Source: Pieris napi (Eukaryota > Arthropoda > Insecta > Lepidoptera > Pieridae). Taken from it: 64,000 bases of DNA. The stretch is from the NCBI RefSeq assembly GCF_905475465.1, contig NC_062254.1, forward strand, positions 454,001-518,000, given 5' to 3'. Positions 33,921 to 44,790 of the stretch are shown here, one piece after another (position 1 is the stretch's first letter; each line of letters begins with the position of its first letter). A model generated the notes under the pieces. It ran no database searches. It was not told where the DNA came from and saw only the letters and a list, made by a program, of their open reading frames with translations. Position numbers and translations under genes: made by a program.

Positions 33921-34148
33921 TAGTAAAAAAAAATTAAATAAAAAAAATTAAGGTGAAAATAACAACTATTATTATTATATACTCATTATATATCTGTCAA
34001 AGTAGCATTAAGTAGTTTATAATACATTGATTTAAAAAAAATGCTTTGAATTATTTTCTTTGACGCAATTTGCGAATTACGAACGATAAGACACCTTAAC
34101 AAATTAATTTTAGAGTAATATTTTAAAGAATGATTAAGTAAGTTGTTT

Positions 34149-34398
34149 GAGCAGTGTTGACCTAGTGGCTTCAGGTTCAATCCTTGGATGTTTACCAATG
34201 GACTTTCTTTCTATGTTAGAATTTAAAATTCACTCCAGCGGTGAAGGAAATCGTGAGGAAACTTGCCTTAGACCCAAAAGTCGCCGGTGTGTGTATCACG
34301 CACAAGATCACCTAATTGCCTAATGACAAATGATCATGGAACAGATATAGAACTCTGAGGTCCAGACCTAAAAAAGTTGTGGCGCCAATGATTTTTTT
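34149..34398 (+). mobile_element. tRNA-derived SINE copy 9 (B-box region deleted in part)
   Basis: GAGCAGTGTTGACCTAGTGG runs directly into TTCAGGTTCAATCCTTGG, so about 30 bases between the boxes are missing compared with copy 3. Ends GTTGTGGCGCCAATGATTTTTT. Confidence 0.85.
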
Positions 34399-35342
34399 AA
34401 ATAAGTTATTTGATTCTGTGAAAGAAAATTTTATAAATTTGTCTAAATCTTACCAACGACAAATAAGTACGAACATAGTATAAAATACAATAGCAGAGTA
34501 TCTACTTTACAATTTCTGGTTTTTGGAAAGACATTTTAGTATAGTTTAGATATTTCAAATTATACATAAATTGATACATAAATTTATTTCTTCTATATGT
34601 AAGATAAAAAAGTTAACCTAAACACACCCACTTTCAGTAGGCATTTCTAAAAATATTTTCGCTCTAATTAACAATGTTTTATTGCTCCATTACGGTCCAT
34701 TAAAAATGGGTATTTTTTTCTAAAATTGGCAAAGACCACATAAGCTTTTTATAATTATACATAAAGGTCACATAAACAACAATTACACATTGAATTTCCG
34801 CATTTATATAGCATATTATTAGATATATAATAAAAACTGCATTTTTCTCGTGTCTGTATGTTTATGGCTAACGTAGTCCGCCCATGGGCTTTTTATAATG
34901 TTTAGATAAAATAACTTTTAAATTTACTTTAAATTTGCGGAAACAGATGTCAATCGAGTTAAACTTATTCAACGGTCTAATCGCTAGTCCCCACACGAGG
35001 AAGTCCCTGTGTTGTGGGTAACTAGTTACTAGATTACAATTATTCCGTAGTAGATGGTGCATGTTTTAAAGCAATTGCTTTCAGAAAAAGTAGGTTTAGT
35101 GTTACAAATAACAAACAGTCTTGTTAACGTCTGTATAAGACCTTAAGTATGGCGTGAATGTGTGTGCGTATAATACACTCTGTATTTGTGTATCTGTTAG
35201 CCAATACGTACAAATGTTAGAAAGTACCTACAGATGTACTTAATCCTGTGTGTCTTGAAGTTGTAAGGTACTGAACTATCTTTACTAAAGTCCGCTATAT
35301 TCCACCTCAGTAAACAGTCAAGTTTATCAAAATCAAATTTTT

Positions 35343-35853
35343 TAAAGTGAAATTTCTTTAGGCGCATGAGGGTAAAATTTTTACGGAACGTCACGAAGAT
35401 GTGCAGCGTTTTTGTCGAAGAAAAGGGAGAGAGCGATTGAGACCGATTGATAGAGAGTGAGAAGGGTAAATTACCTTATAGAAATTCTATTTTTAAAATT
35501 AACATTTCGTAAAGAGAATTTATGATATAGTACATATAAGTATTTTATGCAAAATAATTTATTGAAATCTCAGATGACGAATTGTAAATTAACATGCCAC
35601 GTGTTTTTATTATAGAACAAATAAATTTAAAAAAATTAAATTTATAATTTGTATTAATTTTCGGCACTTTAAATATTTTATGGACAATTAAATTCATTAA
35701 ATTCCTAACTTATCTTACTTTTTCCCTCCCTCTTAGTCTCGGAAATCTAAAGTTTTCGATTTGTATAAATATGAACAAGAGTAAAAAATTCGTTTGCCAA
35801 AGCAGTTTCACTTCTGACATGTGTACCTACTTTATATACACGCACTTTTTTAT
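35343..35853 (+). mobile_element. MITE of AGTGAAACTTCTTT family, copy 3 (longest)
   Basis: Starts AAAGTGAAATTTCTTTAGGC, includes ACGTCACGAAGATGTGCAGC, and ends GCCAAAGCAGTTTCACTTCT plus ACATGTGTAC and an ACGCACTTTTTT tail. Terminal repeats are inverted relative to each other. No ORF. Confidence 0.85.
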
Positions 35854-35902
35854 ATATGATACGCATTTCTGCGAGATACAGATACGTAGGTAAACGCGGA
35901 AA

Positions 35903-36090
35903 ATGACCTCATCCCTAAGGTCGTAGGTTCGATCCTCGGCTGTGCACCAATGGACTCTTTCTATGTGCGCATTAAACATTCTCTTCGAACGGTGAAGAAA
36001 ACGTGAGGAAACCGTTTTCCTTGACAAATAAACATGAAACAGATACAGAAATCTGAAGCCAAGACCTAAAAAAGGTTTTAGCGCCGATTT
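35903..36090 (+). mobile_element. tRNA-derived SINE copy 10 (5' truncated)
   Basis: Starts within the tRNA region (GACCTCATCCCTAAGGTCGT), B box AGGTTCGATCCTCGGC, and ends GGTTTTAGCGCCGATTTTT. Confidence 0.85.
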
Positions 36091-36237
36091 TTCTTTAAAT
36101 TACTTTAAAGAAAAATAAAGTAATATAAATTCTTTATATTACTTAGAATATAAAGTAATATTAATTACTTATAATAATAAATAAATTATTATTTATTTTT
36201 ATTCCTTCTTGGGGTTAATAAATTTAACCCCAAGAAG
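36091..36237. repeat. Array of successive hairpins between a SINE and a LINE
   Basis: Consecutive perfect inverted repeats: 36091-36099 with 36104-36112 (9 bp); 36118-36129 with 36133-36144 (12 bp, loop TTC); 36153-36159 with 36164-36170 (7 bp); and 36205-36218 with 36224-36237 (14 bp, CTTCTTGGGGTTAA, loop TAAAT). The last arm is LINE sequence. Confidence 0.8.
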
Positions 36238-37002
36238 ACACAAGTATGCGCGTTTTCCGCTAAAAAAACTCTTCGAAGACACTCTCCTTAAAGCCTCAGC
36301 TAGCATCGGAATACTGGGCGTTGAAATATCGAATAACGTTCAGTTTCGCGGTCATCTGGAAGGAAAGGCTAAATTAGCCTCCAAAAAGCTTGGTGTGCTC
36401 AGCAAGGCGAGACGGTACTTCACTCCGGGCCACCGCTTGCAACTATATAAAGCGCGGCCCCACATGGAGTACTGCTCTCACCTCTGGGCGGGAGCTCCCC
36501 AGTACCAGCTCCTTCCACTTGACCGTATTTAACGAAGAGCGGTTCGAATCGTCGACGACCAGTCACTTTCCGTGCGGCTTGATCCCTTGGCGTTGCGTAG
36601 AGATGTGGGATCTCTCTGCATCTTCTACCGCATTTACCATGGAGAGTGTTCAGAGGAGTTGTTCGGTCTAATACCTGCAGGTGAGTTTCATCATCGGACG
36701 TCAAGGCAAAATTCAAAATACCATCCGTATCACCTCGACGTCCGTCGTTCCACAACAGAGCGTTTTCTAAGGCAGTTTTTGCCGCGCACCACCACTATGT
36801 GGAACCAGCTGCCCACAGAAGTATTTCCGAACCAATTCGACTTAGGGTCCTTCAAGAAAAGAGCGTACCAATTCTTGAAAGGCCGGCAACGCACTTGCAA
36901 GCCTTCTGGCATTGTGAGTGTCCATGGGCGGCGGTATCACTTAACATCAGGTGAGCCTCCTGCCCGTTTGCCTCCTATTACATAAAAAAAAAAAAAAAAA
37001 AT
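36207..37002 (+). pseudogene. LINE family A, longest copy: reverse transcriptase C-terminal part, 3' end and poly(A)
   Basis: A 5'-truncated non-LTR retrotransposon, CR1/Jockey-like by my reading. Frames after the (missing) catalytic YADD region include KKTQVCAFSAKK, LEGKAKLASKKLGVLSKARR, HMEYCSHLWAGAPQYQLL, RLDPLALRRDVGSLCIFYRI and TTTMWNQLPTEVFPNQFDL. At least two frameshifts (near 36265 and 36530) are needed to link them. The coding part ends in the FKKRAYQFLKGRQRTC region, the 3' UTR has CATGGGCGGCGGTATCACTT, and it ends in about 18 A. This is the reference for the shorter copies in the window. Confidence 0.9.
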
Positions 37003-37169
37003 ACTGAATGTATACGTGACAATCTAATAATAACAGAAACAAGGTGAAAATAGAAAGCATTAGGTTAAGTCGTGAAGATGTGTTAATCCGATGTTAAGTA
37101 GCGTCGAGTGTTGTATAAACAAGAGTATTAGTTCTTCAGTGGTAGCCAGGCGCCGAAATGCTAGTCTTA

Positions 37170-37802
37170 AAGGTGATATCAGACGGTTCATTTTTTGTTC
37201 ATTTTCACCTTTCATTCGGTACATTTCACTCGAAATGAAATGTCTGAACAAAAAATGAAACACGAGTGCCGAATGAATTCATTAGTGAACCGATCCAACA
37301 GTGTTGGATATTGGCATCCGGTATCTTTCATTCCCACTCCGAATGAACGAGAAATGAACGGTCTGAACACTGAGAGAACGTTCATTCGGAATCGGGCATT
37401 TTGTTTCGAGTCCTGTAGCCGACGGACATCACGTTGTCGACGAAATTATAACTTTTTTTTTCTGTGTGTTATTATATTGTTTTCATGCGGCAAAATGGTG
37501 TTCAAGTGGAACGATCAAAATACATTAATTTTTTTTTTAATAAATTTCTTCTTTCAATCCATGGTCGCACCCACCACCTTCGACGTTTTCTTTGCTTCTT
37601 TTTTGTTAACTCTTTGATTAAATGATCACAAATTAAACTAATTCCCAGACGTACGACTTCATTCGATGACATATTTAAAAGAAAGAACAATGAATGTTCA
37701 TTTCTGTATCATTTCGTCTAAGCCGTGTGAACATAGAATGAAAAAAAATGAAGCATTCACTCGAGTGAACAATCATTCGAGTGAACCGTCTGATATCACC
37801 TT
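37170..37802. mobile_element. PIF/Harbinger-type deletion derivative, TTA target duplication
   Basis: Perfect inverted ends: AAGGTGATATCAGACGGTTC from 37170 and its complement ending at 37802, with TTA flanking both sides (37167-37169 and 37802-37804, ambiguous by one base). The inside keeps a minus-strand frame (37690-37502) with KKKQRKRRRWWVRPWIERRN. The basic stretch followed by W-W-V-R-P-W is typical of the N-terminus of insect Harbinger transposases. The DDE domain is absent. Sub-terminal ATTCACTCGAGTGAAC-type short palindromes are present at the right end. Confidence 0.85.
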
Positions 37803-38499
37803 TAGGGACACTTTTTGAACGGTTGACTAATGGTTTAGATGCTATTACACGCTACTACATGTTACGATTGTCGTACCGTCCCTTTACGATATTAAGGTAT
37901 TATGTACCTGTTTATTTGCCACACAGATATGTCAGAGATTTGAGACAAAGAAGAAGAAAGAAGGGATGATTGTTAATGATACGCAGATAAGTGTAAATAT
38001 TCTCTTTGTTTTAAATTTCTAAAGCGTTACATATTGTTGTAAGACAAACAACAGCATATGTTGTTAAACAAACAATAGCATATGAACCGCGGGCATACTA
38101 TATACGCTTGCATATAAGGTACAGCATATGAGGTTTGCAATAACGAAGATTTAAATATTATATACCAGTTATTATAAACTTTAATTCGAATCAAACCGTT
38201 TATCTAAAGTGTTGGATGTTTGCTAATAAGTGTTCAATCGTATCGTATTTTATGAATGTGACTGTAAGTTAATCCATACAAGAGATCATGTCGCACGTCT
38301 GACTTCCACATGTGCCCATAACCCTCACATATATTGTCTAATATCCGTTAAATCCATCACTTATGATACATCCTTTACAGTACTTTAACGATATAGCGTA
38401 TTTAAATTAAATACAAGTATATATTTCTATTCGCTTTCAGTTATTAATGATTACTGATAAGTCTGATAAGATTTTTTGTTTCTTTTATAGTTTTGTCTA

Positions 38500-38590
38500 A
38501 ATAACTTTGTGTATTATGTATTTTTGCACTTCTTGCTTACCTTATCAATTTTTTTTCTCACAGTGGTTGTCTGGAAGACACCCATAATTA
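38500..38590 (+). mobile_element. Interspersed repeat family D fragment
   Basis: TGTATTTTTGCACTTCTTGC and TTTCTCACAGTGGTTGTCTGG match 11535-11615 inverted. Confidence 0.55.
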
Positions 38591-39002
38591 ACAATAACAT
38601 TTAATTATGTTACTTCTATTATGTTTCTGCAACGAAGTGTTAATTAAAATATATAAATATTGAGTTATTAAGTTTTAGTAAATTCCGTTATATTTTATAG
38701 ACGTTTCGTTCAATTGCTGGATTAAATAAATAATTCTATAACAAATATGATTGCTACTTTTTAGCTCAATCATAAATCGATTCACGTGGTAAGGAGGTTT
38801 CTAAAAAACATAAAACAAACATAAACAGCAGCCGACAAATTCTCAGATCCTGAGTCCCTTTTCGCGTAACCTTTTTGTGAATAAAATGAATCAGATATAC
38901 GGACATATTTGTGTGCTCCCACGGTAATTAGCGATCTCGTTAATAAGGGCAATTTGTGCTTGGCTCAAAGTGTAGTTGATATTTTATTTGTATTATCTAA
39001 AG

Positions 39003-39395
39003 ATAATCATCATAAGACACACAAAATTGTTCCATGTGCCTCGTACGAACTCGATTTACCTGCATAATTCACCAATGTTTCGGGTTTTATCTAACTATGA
39101 CACTAATTATGAGGATATTGATATTTTCCACCTCACCAAAGAAGATGTGATAAAATATTTGAAGAGGCGGGAAGACTCTAATTTTGTTTAGTATTATTCG
39201 TTGTTATAATGTTAAATTTCTGTTTTCTTTAAATGGTTTTGTCTATTGATGTGCTTATTTGTTTTATTTTTCGTATATAATATTGTTTATCTATGTAATC
39301 TGTTTTGGCTTTCTGTACTGTCTAAGTGTTTGTTTTATAATATTATGTATGTTAGCTGTAAGATTACTTATAATTAAATAAATAAATTTATTCAA
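39003..39395 (+). pseudogene. Jockey-like LINE ORF2 C-terminus and 3' UTR
   Basis: The frame reads LFHVPRTNSIYLHNSPMFRV followed by a L-S-N-Y-D segment and D-I-D-I-F-H-L-T. The H-V-P-R-T-x-S-x-Y-L-H-N-S-P pattern is the C-terminal tail of lepidopteran Jockey/CR1-type ORF2. Stop at 39189-39191. The AT-rich 3' UTR ends in AATAAATAAATTTA near 39395. It is 5'-truncated and intact only over about 60 codons. Confidence 0.8.
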
Positions 39396-40220
39396 CATTA
39401 TTTTTCAATTGCTAGGTACCTACAGCGGCACTTCAACCCTTACACTGAGATTTCTAATTCTGTTTCTTTGTTGTTTTAATATACTGATGCGTTAATTCTT
39501 GGTCTCCTTAACCATTATATAACATAATATAATCCTTTGATGAACAGCTAGAAATCGAGTGCACGTCATCAGATTTGAGAAGGGTATATTGAAAAACGGT
39601 GGAGAAATCTAACTATTACTTAGGAAAACCAATTTTGACTTGGCACAAAAATAAAAGTCAAAAGTGAATACAATTATAAATACACTTAGAAGACAATAGA
39701 TCCAAATTGACAACGCCCTGAGCAGCCGATCGTGTCCCGCGGGGCGCGTTAGTTCTAACTAAAAATACACGACATTTTACCTTTGTACAAACTAAATCGG
39801 TCCGCACCGGCCGACTATAAATCGTCAACGGAATTTATCTTGCCGCAATTGAACACATTTGGTTATCTCTTGCCAATGAACCGATTCGTTTACAAATGTT
39901 TAGGGGTTTCGATTCCGATGCAATATATGTGCCCTAGAGATTACTTCAACCCTGGATTCGACGGGTTATTTACTATGTGTTCCTGTGTCACATTACATAA
40001 AAACCGAACTATATTTTTCTTAATACGCGAAAGACTTTGGAAAGGTATTTCCGTCACCTTCCAAAACCATTGTGGTCTAAGCTCGCGTTTTAAAGAGTAA
40101 TTTTCTTCTATCTATCTATCCGTTAACTACCTTCATTAGTTGTTTTAACATGCAAAAGTGCTCATTTAGTAAATTACCGTCTAAAATTCGAAATATTAGC
40201 GTGTTAAAAATAAAATTAAT

Positions 40221-40508
40221 CAATGGCGCAACAACCTTTTTAGGTCTGGGCCTCAGGTTTCTGTATCTGTTTCATGATCATTTGTTAATCTAATAGGCAA
40301 GTAGGTGATCAGCCTTCTGTGCCTGACGCACGCCCTCGACTTTTTGGGTCTATGGCAAGCCGGTTTCCTCACGATGTTTTCATTCACCGTTCGAGCGAAT
40401 GTTAAATGCACACATAGAAAGAAAGTCTATTGGTAGTAGCTGGGGAGCGAACCTACGAGATCAGGGATGAGAGTCGCACGCTGAAGCCACTAGGCCAACA
40501 CTGCTACC
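40221..40508 (-). mobile_element. tRNA-derived SINE copy 11 (near full length)
   Basis: On the + strand: TGGCGCAACAACCTTTTTAG, AGGCAAGTAGGTGATCAGCC, GATGAGAGTCGCACGCTGAA and ACTAGGCCAACACTGCTACC. Confidence 0.9.
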
Positions 40509-41063
40509 ACATTAGCGTGTTTAATCGATTTAAAAGAAATAAAGAATAAACCTAGGAGACAAATTTGGAGATTTATCTGATGGTGACGTGCATATCGTTT
40601 GTATAAATTAAGTTACTGAAGTTTTTAATCATTTTTGTAATGAGAACTACAGATCAATAACTTATTTATGACGACTTCGACTATACCAGTAAAATAAATG
40701 CTAAATTATTTCCTGAGGATTCTTTGATGACCTCGTTTAACAAGCTAGTCGATGGAGACGTATTATCAGTACGGTATAGTTCCGTACACAAAATACGCGA
40801 GTTTCGAATGTTTGAACAGTAAGTTGGCGATTCTGGCGGAGAATGTTGTTAATAGCTCATTGTACGAATACGCTATTGACTGCGTGTGAATACTTTGGAT
40901 ATTTAGTAATTGTCTGCTAAACTCTAACTGGAATATCGCCAAATATCTCACATACGCTACGGCTATAATGGCTACGGATTGGATAGTGAGTTTTAAATAT
41001 TTAATTAAAATTCATAATCACTAGATATATGTTAAACAGTAGAATAGTAGTAAAATGTTTGCT

Positions 41064-41293
41064 AAATGTGTTTTTATTATCGAAGAAATAAATTAAAAAA
41101 CTTAAATTTATAATTTGTATTAATTTTCAAAACACTTTTAATGACAATAAAATTCCTAAGATATCTTCCTTTTTCCCTCTCTCTAAGTCTTGCAAAAGTT
41201 TTAGATTTCTCTAAATATGAACAAGAGTTAAAAATTAGTTTGCCAAAGAAGTTTCACTTACATGTGTACTTCGTACGCACGCACTTTTTTTTG
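41064..41293 (+). mobile_element. MITE of AGTGAAACTTCTTT family, copy 4 (5' truncated)
   Basis: Begins in the interior (TGTGTTTTTATTATCGAAGA), continues TAAATTTATAATTTGTATTA, and ends GCCAAAGAAGTTTCACTTAC and ACGCACGCACTTTTTT. Confidence 0.8.
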
Positions 41294-41323
41294 TAACATT
41301 TATGTTTATCAAAATTGTCATAT

Positions 41324-41395
41324 ATCTTAGATCTCGGGATCTAAGATCATCATAAACAATACTATATCTTCGGAGATATAGTATTGTTTATGATG
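41324..41395. repeat. Two adjacent perfect hairpins with TCGG loops
   Basis: Hairpin 1: 41324-41333 pairs with 41338-41347 (10 bp). Hairpin 2: 41348-41369 pairs with 41374-41395 (22 bp, CATCATAAACAATACTATAT-type arm). Both have the same TCGG loop, and they directly adjoin each other and lie 30 bp after MITE copy 4. Confidence 0.95.
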
Positions 41396-41904
41396 TACTA
41401 AACTTCAATAAATATATTAACACCGACAATGTTAACTTGTAAGACGAAATGAACTAAATGCGAGTCGCTCGCAGTAAATCCGACATTAGGTGCCGTTTGA
41501 AGTGCCGCTTCGGCTCGGCACCAATGTGTATCAATCTTCAGAATTCATACTTTGCGCTCGCGCACTCTAATTGAACGCGTCGACTGTAGATTTACTGTAA
41601 TTGGAGACGCGGTAAGGCTTTAATAAATGCGATTTCCTGTACCTAACGGGACTTAAGTGATAAGGAAAATTTTCACAAATTAGGCAGTTGACAGTGATTA
41701 TTTTAATCTTAGTATATATAATATTAAAACATTTATGGTATTTTACGTATGACAAATCAGCTAATCAAGAGCACTTATTATCCTTTTGGAGTGATATATC
41801 ATTCTTTTATATATGTATATTCAGCCGAGGCTGGCCATGCGTCATACTACTTGTGGTGCTACTTGTGGTGACGGGTCGTACTTGAATTCGTGTATGCGTT
41901 GATG

Positions 41905-42225
41905 TTTGTTCGTGTTGTTCCTACGAGAATGTAAGTGCGTGCCTCTATTTCACCATGCCTCCTGCTGATAGAGGACAAACCTTTGTATTTTTATTTTATT
42001 ATTGTTTATCACTTAAGATGTCATGGTGTAATGGCTGCAGCTCCTTACAAAAAATTTGGCGATTAAAAAGAGAGTTTATTGCCAGTTCTTCTCTTTCGTT
42101 CTACGCCCTTGATTTGAGAACTAGCAGTAAATGTAGAATTAGAAGCATTTCATATATATATTATTTGATGTTCATATGTGTACATTGTGCTACCTATATG
42201 AATAAATGATTTTGACTTTGACTTG
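41905..42225 (+). mobile_element. LINE family B 3' end
   Basis: Collinear with 880-1258: CCTACGAGAATGTAAGTGCG, GCTGATAGAGGACAAAC, CAGCTCCTTACAAA, TGCCAGTTCTTCTCTTTC. Ends TGAATAAATGATTTTGACTT with TTGACTT-type repeats. Confidence 0.8.
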
Positions 42226-42767
42226 TCAAACTCATAGGAGCTAGAACATGGATTTATTTCGTAAGCAGGAGCCACAGCCAGCACTCGGTGTCGGGCGGGC
42301 CGCACACCGATGCATCTCCCGTGACATATTTACGATCCCACACCCTCTCAGCCGTCTTGTTGCATTGCGGCTACAAAATAAATTAAACTAAATGAAGGAA
42401 ACGTCCAGGGCTTTCGCTGAGCTGTTTATTGTGCGGAGTTATCGAGAATAATCGGCGCAAGTGCGCGCCTGATTGATTGATTGGACGCGATTATCGAATA
42501 GCGACCGCCTAGATGCACTTTTTATGCAACATCAAAGGGGATCAGAGTATGATTTAATGTCGTTATGTGATAGGCGAAGCAGACACGCTATGAATATTCC
42601 CGCGTTGCTTCCGGGTGATTCTGGCGAAAATGGTTTTGTATTTATTGTATGTAAGAATATTACGTGAACATAGCTATTTGTCATTCCATATATGCCATCG
42701 GTAGAGCTGTATGCTCAAGATATTCATAAAATATACTCTCTTTACGAGACTCTTATAAAAAAAATAA

Positions 42768-43014
42768 TCAGTGCGCTACAACCTTTTTAGGTTTGGATTT
42801 CTGTATCTATTGCATGATCATTTTTTAATCTAATAGGCAAGTAGACACGCCGTCAACGTTTTTGGTCTATGCCGGTTTCCTCACGAGGTTTTCCTTCACC
42901 GTTTGAGCGAATGTTAAATGTGCACATAGACAGAATGTCCATCGGAAATCGAATATACGACCCCAGGGATGAGAGTTGCACGCTGAAGCCACTAGGCCAC
43001 CACTGCTCTGTACG
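42768..43014 (-). mobile_element. tRNA-derived SINE copy 12
   Basis: CAGTGCGCTACAACCTTTTT through TTAAATGTGCACATAGACAG and CTGAAGCCACTAGGCCACCA. An internal deletion removes the GATCAGCCTCCTG region. Confidence 0.85.
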
Positions 43015-43234
43015 AAACTATTATTATTTTTCGTATTTATAAATCAAAATCGTTAAATCCTTTTACAAAAGTTCCTACGAAAATAAAGGCCGGCAACGCA
43101 ATTATTAGCCTTCCTGGCGTTAATTTCCTAATATAACTTGTTCATAATACTCTTTTTATAAGACAAATACTAAAGATCCCTGACTGAAATTACAATTCCT
43201 TTAAAACAATGGCGATTTAATTCACTCGAGCCGG

Positions 43235-43440
43235 TAGCGCAAAGCGTTTTGCATACACCCAAAATTACCTCCTGACACCTTAATCTCAGCATCAATGGGC
43301 GCGCATACAATTGTTATGCGCACGCGTCGATAAATCTCGGCGCGTCGCGCGCGCATAAATCTCCCCCTCCCCCCTCCGACACTTCCCGTTTCGACAAATA
43401 TAAACGCGTATTGTCACTGCGTTCGATGTCGGTTAACTAA
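43235..43440 (+). promoter_or_regulatory. GC-rich patch with TATA-like box (candidate regulatory region)
   Basis: CG-rich sequence (CGGCGCGTCGCGCGCGCATA, then CTCCCCCTCCCCCCTCCGAC) precedes TATAAA at 43399-43404. No convincing gene follows: the next ORF (43523 on) overlaps a LINE tail. It could be an enhancer or an unannotated transcription start. Confidence 0.25.
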
Positions 43441-43509
43441 TCTCTTACAAGTGTTTTGTTCACTTGTGTATTATTTCTATGTTTCGTTAGTATATCATTT
43501 AGATCAGGT

Positions 43510-43592
43510 GGTGGATTGGAAAATGGAAGGAAGAGAGACAAGTGGAAGAATTTGGAGGAGGCCTTCACTCCGTCGAAGGTCGAGTACTAGTG
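43510..43592 (+). pseudogene. LINE ORF2 C-terminal tail fragment
   Basis: GACAAGTGGAAGAATTTGGA and what follows reads D-K-W-K-N-L-E-E-A-F-T-P-S-K-V-E-Y-stop, the common D-x-x-K-W-x-x-L-E-E-A-F end of lepidopteran LINE proteins. Confidence 0.65.
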
Positions 43593-43751
43593 TAAAACAA
43601 AAAAAAGTTATTGGATTCATGGGGGAAGTTTATTGGATATACACCAGGAATAAATTAAATTTTGTTTCGATGATCAAAACGTCTTTGCTAATGTTTCATG
43701 GAGTGTTCGAGACAGTACGTTGCGTATAAACGTAATTATTTTTTTATATAA

Positions 43752-44168
43752 CAGGGGGTAACCGGGCAGGCCGCAGGAGGCTCATCTAACGGTAAGTGAT
43801 ATCGCAGCCCATGCATACTCTCAATGCCAGAGGACTCGAAAATGCGTTGCCGGCCTTTTAAGAATTGATACGCTTTTACTTGGGGACCCTTACTCGAATT
43901 GGTTCGGAATAACTTAAGCGGGTAGATTCCGGAAGTGGTAGTGGCGGTGCAAAAACGCTCAATTGTGGAATGACGTATGCTGAAACTCAGCTGCAGGTAT
44001 TAATCCGAACAACTCCTCTATCCACTCTCCAAGATAAATGCGGTAGAGGATGCAGAGATCCCACATCTTAACGCAACAACAAGGGATCAAGCCGTTTGAA
44101 GACGAGTGGCTGTTCGTCGACGATGCAAAGCGCTCTTCGTTGAATACGGTAAAAGGGAAGAAGCACAA
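43752..44168 (-). pseudogene. LINE family A fragment
   Basis: Minus-strand copy covering the end of the coding region and 3' UTR. The frame at 44168-43959 includes VFNEERFASSTNS and C-I-L-Y-R-I-Y-L-G-E-W-I-E-E-L-F-G-L-I-P-A-A-E-F, aligning with 36530-36700. It abuts the following TIR element at about 44200. Confidence 0.85.
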
Positions 44169-44220
44169 ACGAATTGACTAAGAAAAATGTGTCTGCCCCA
44201 ACGTAAAACAGACAATATAT

Positions 44221-44790
44221 CGCTTGTCCGGGTTACAAAGTCGTAAAGCACTATTACGACTGTTTTCTCGTTTTTGACTTCCTTGGATGATGTAGGTACC
44301 TACTATAACTGCAGAATTTTCAAAATTATTGCAAAACATTTTTAAATAGTAAACACGTGGAACTCAATGTTAGTAATACTCGTTTACTTATTTTACTTTC
44401 CTGAAAAAGATCGCAATAACCATAAAGAAAGTTTTAGTTTAGATTATAATTTTACCAAATAATCATAAAAGTTAATGCGACAATTTTAAAACGAATAAAG
44501 AGTTGTAATAATATATCCCTGTTTCACCAACGTTATATTATATCCGCAAAAAAATGGTAATAAATTATTACGTTCTTGACATTCGTCAAAATGTGCAGTC
44601 GTAATGTTCGGTTACTGTGTCGTCCGTAATTACGTTTAAACAGTGAAACAATCGTAAAACGCTCTAATTAGAATCAATCTATTTACTTGAAATATTTTTG
44701 TTTATGTGATGTACTTAGTATCTTAGTAATAATAGCATTACCTTCTTTTATTTTTCCTGAAAAAATATATGTTGTTCCCCGGGGCAAGCG
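44221..44790. mobile_element. 570-bp CGCTTGCCCCGGGGAAC-family TIR element
   Basis: Left end CGCTTGTCCGGGTTACAAAG and right end GTTCCCCGGGGCAAGCG are imperfect inverted repeats. The interior is homologous, in reverse, to 24246-24690. No coding capacity seen except a 66-codon frame near the right end. Confidence 0.8.

Noticed and set aside
36207..37002. Active retrotransposon
   Set aside because: 5'-truncated, lacks the catalytic YADD region and needs frameshifts; it cannot be autonomous.
39783..40100. 105-codon + frame
   Set aside because: No recognisable motif, no promoter or splice evidence, no repeat match; length is within chance for a slightly GC-richer patch. It may be worth a protein search but I cannot support a gene.
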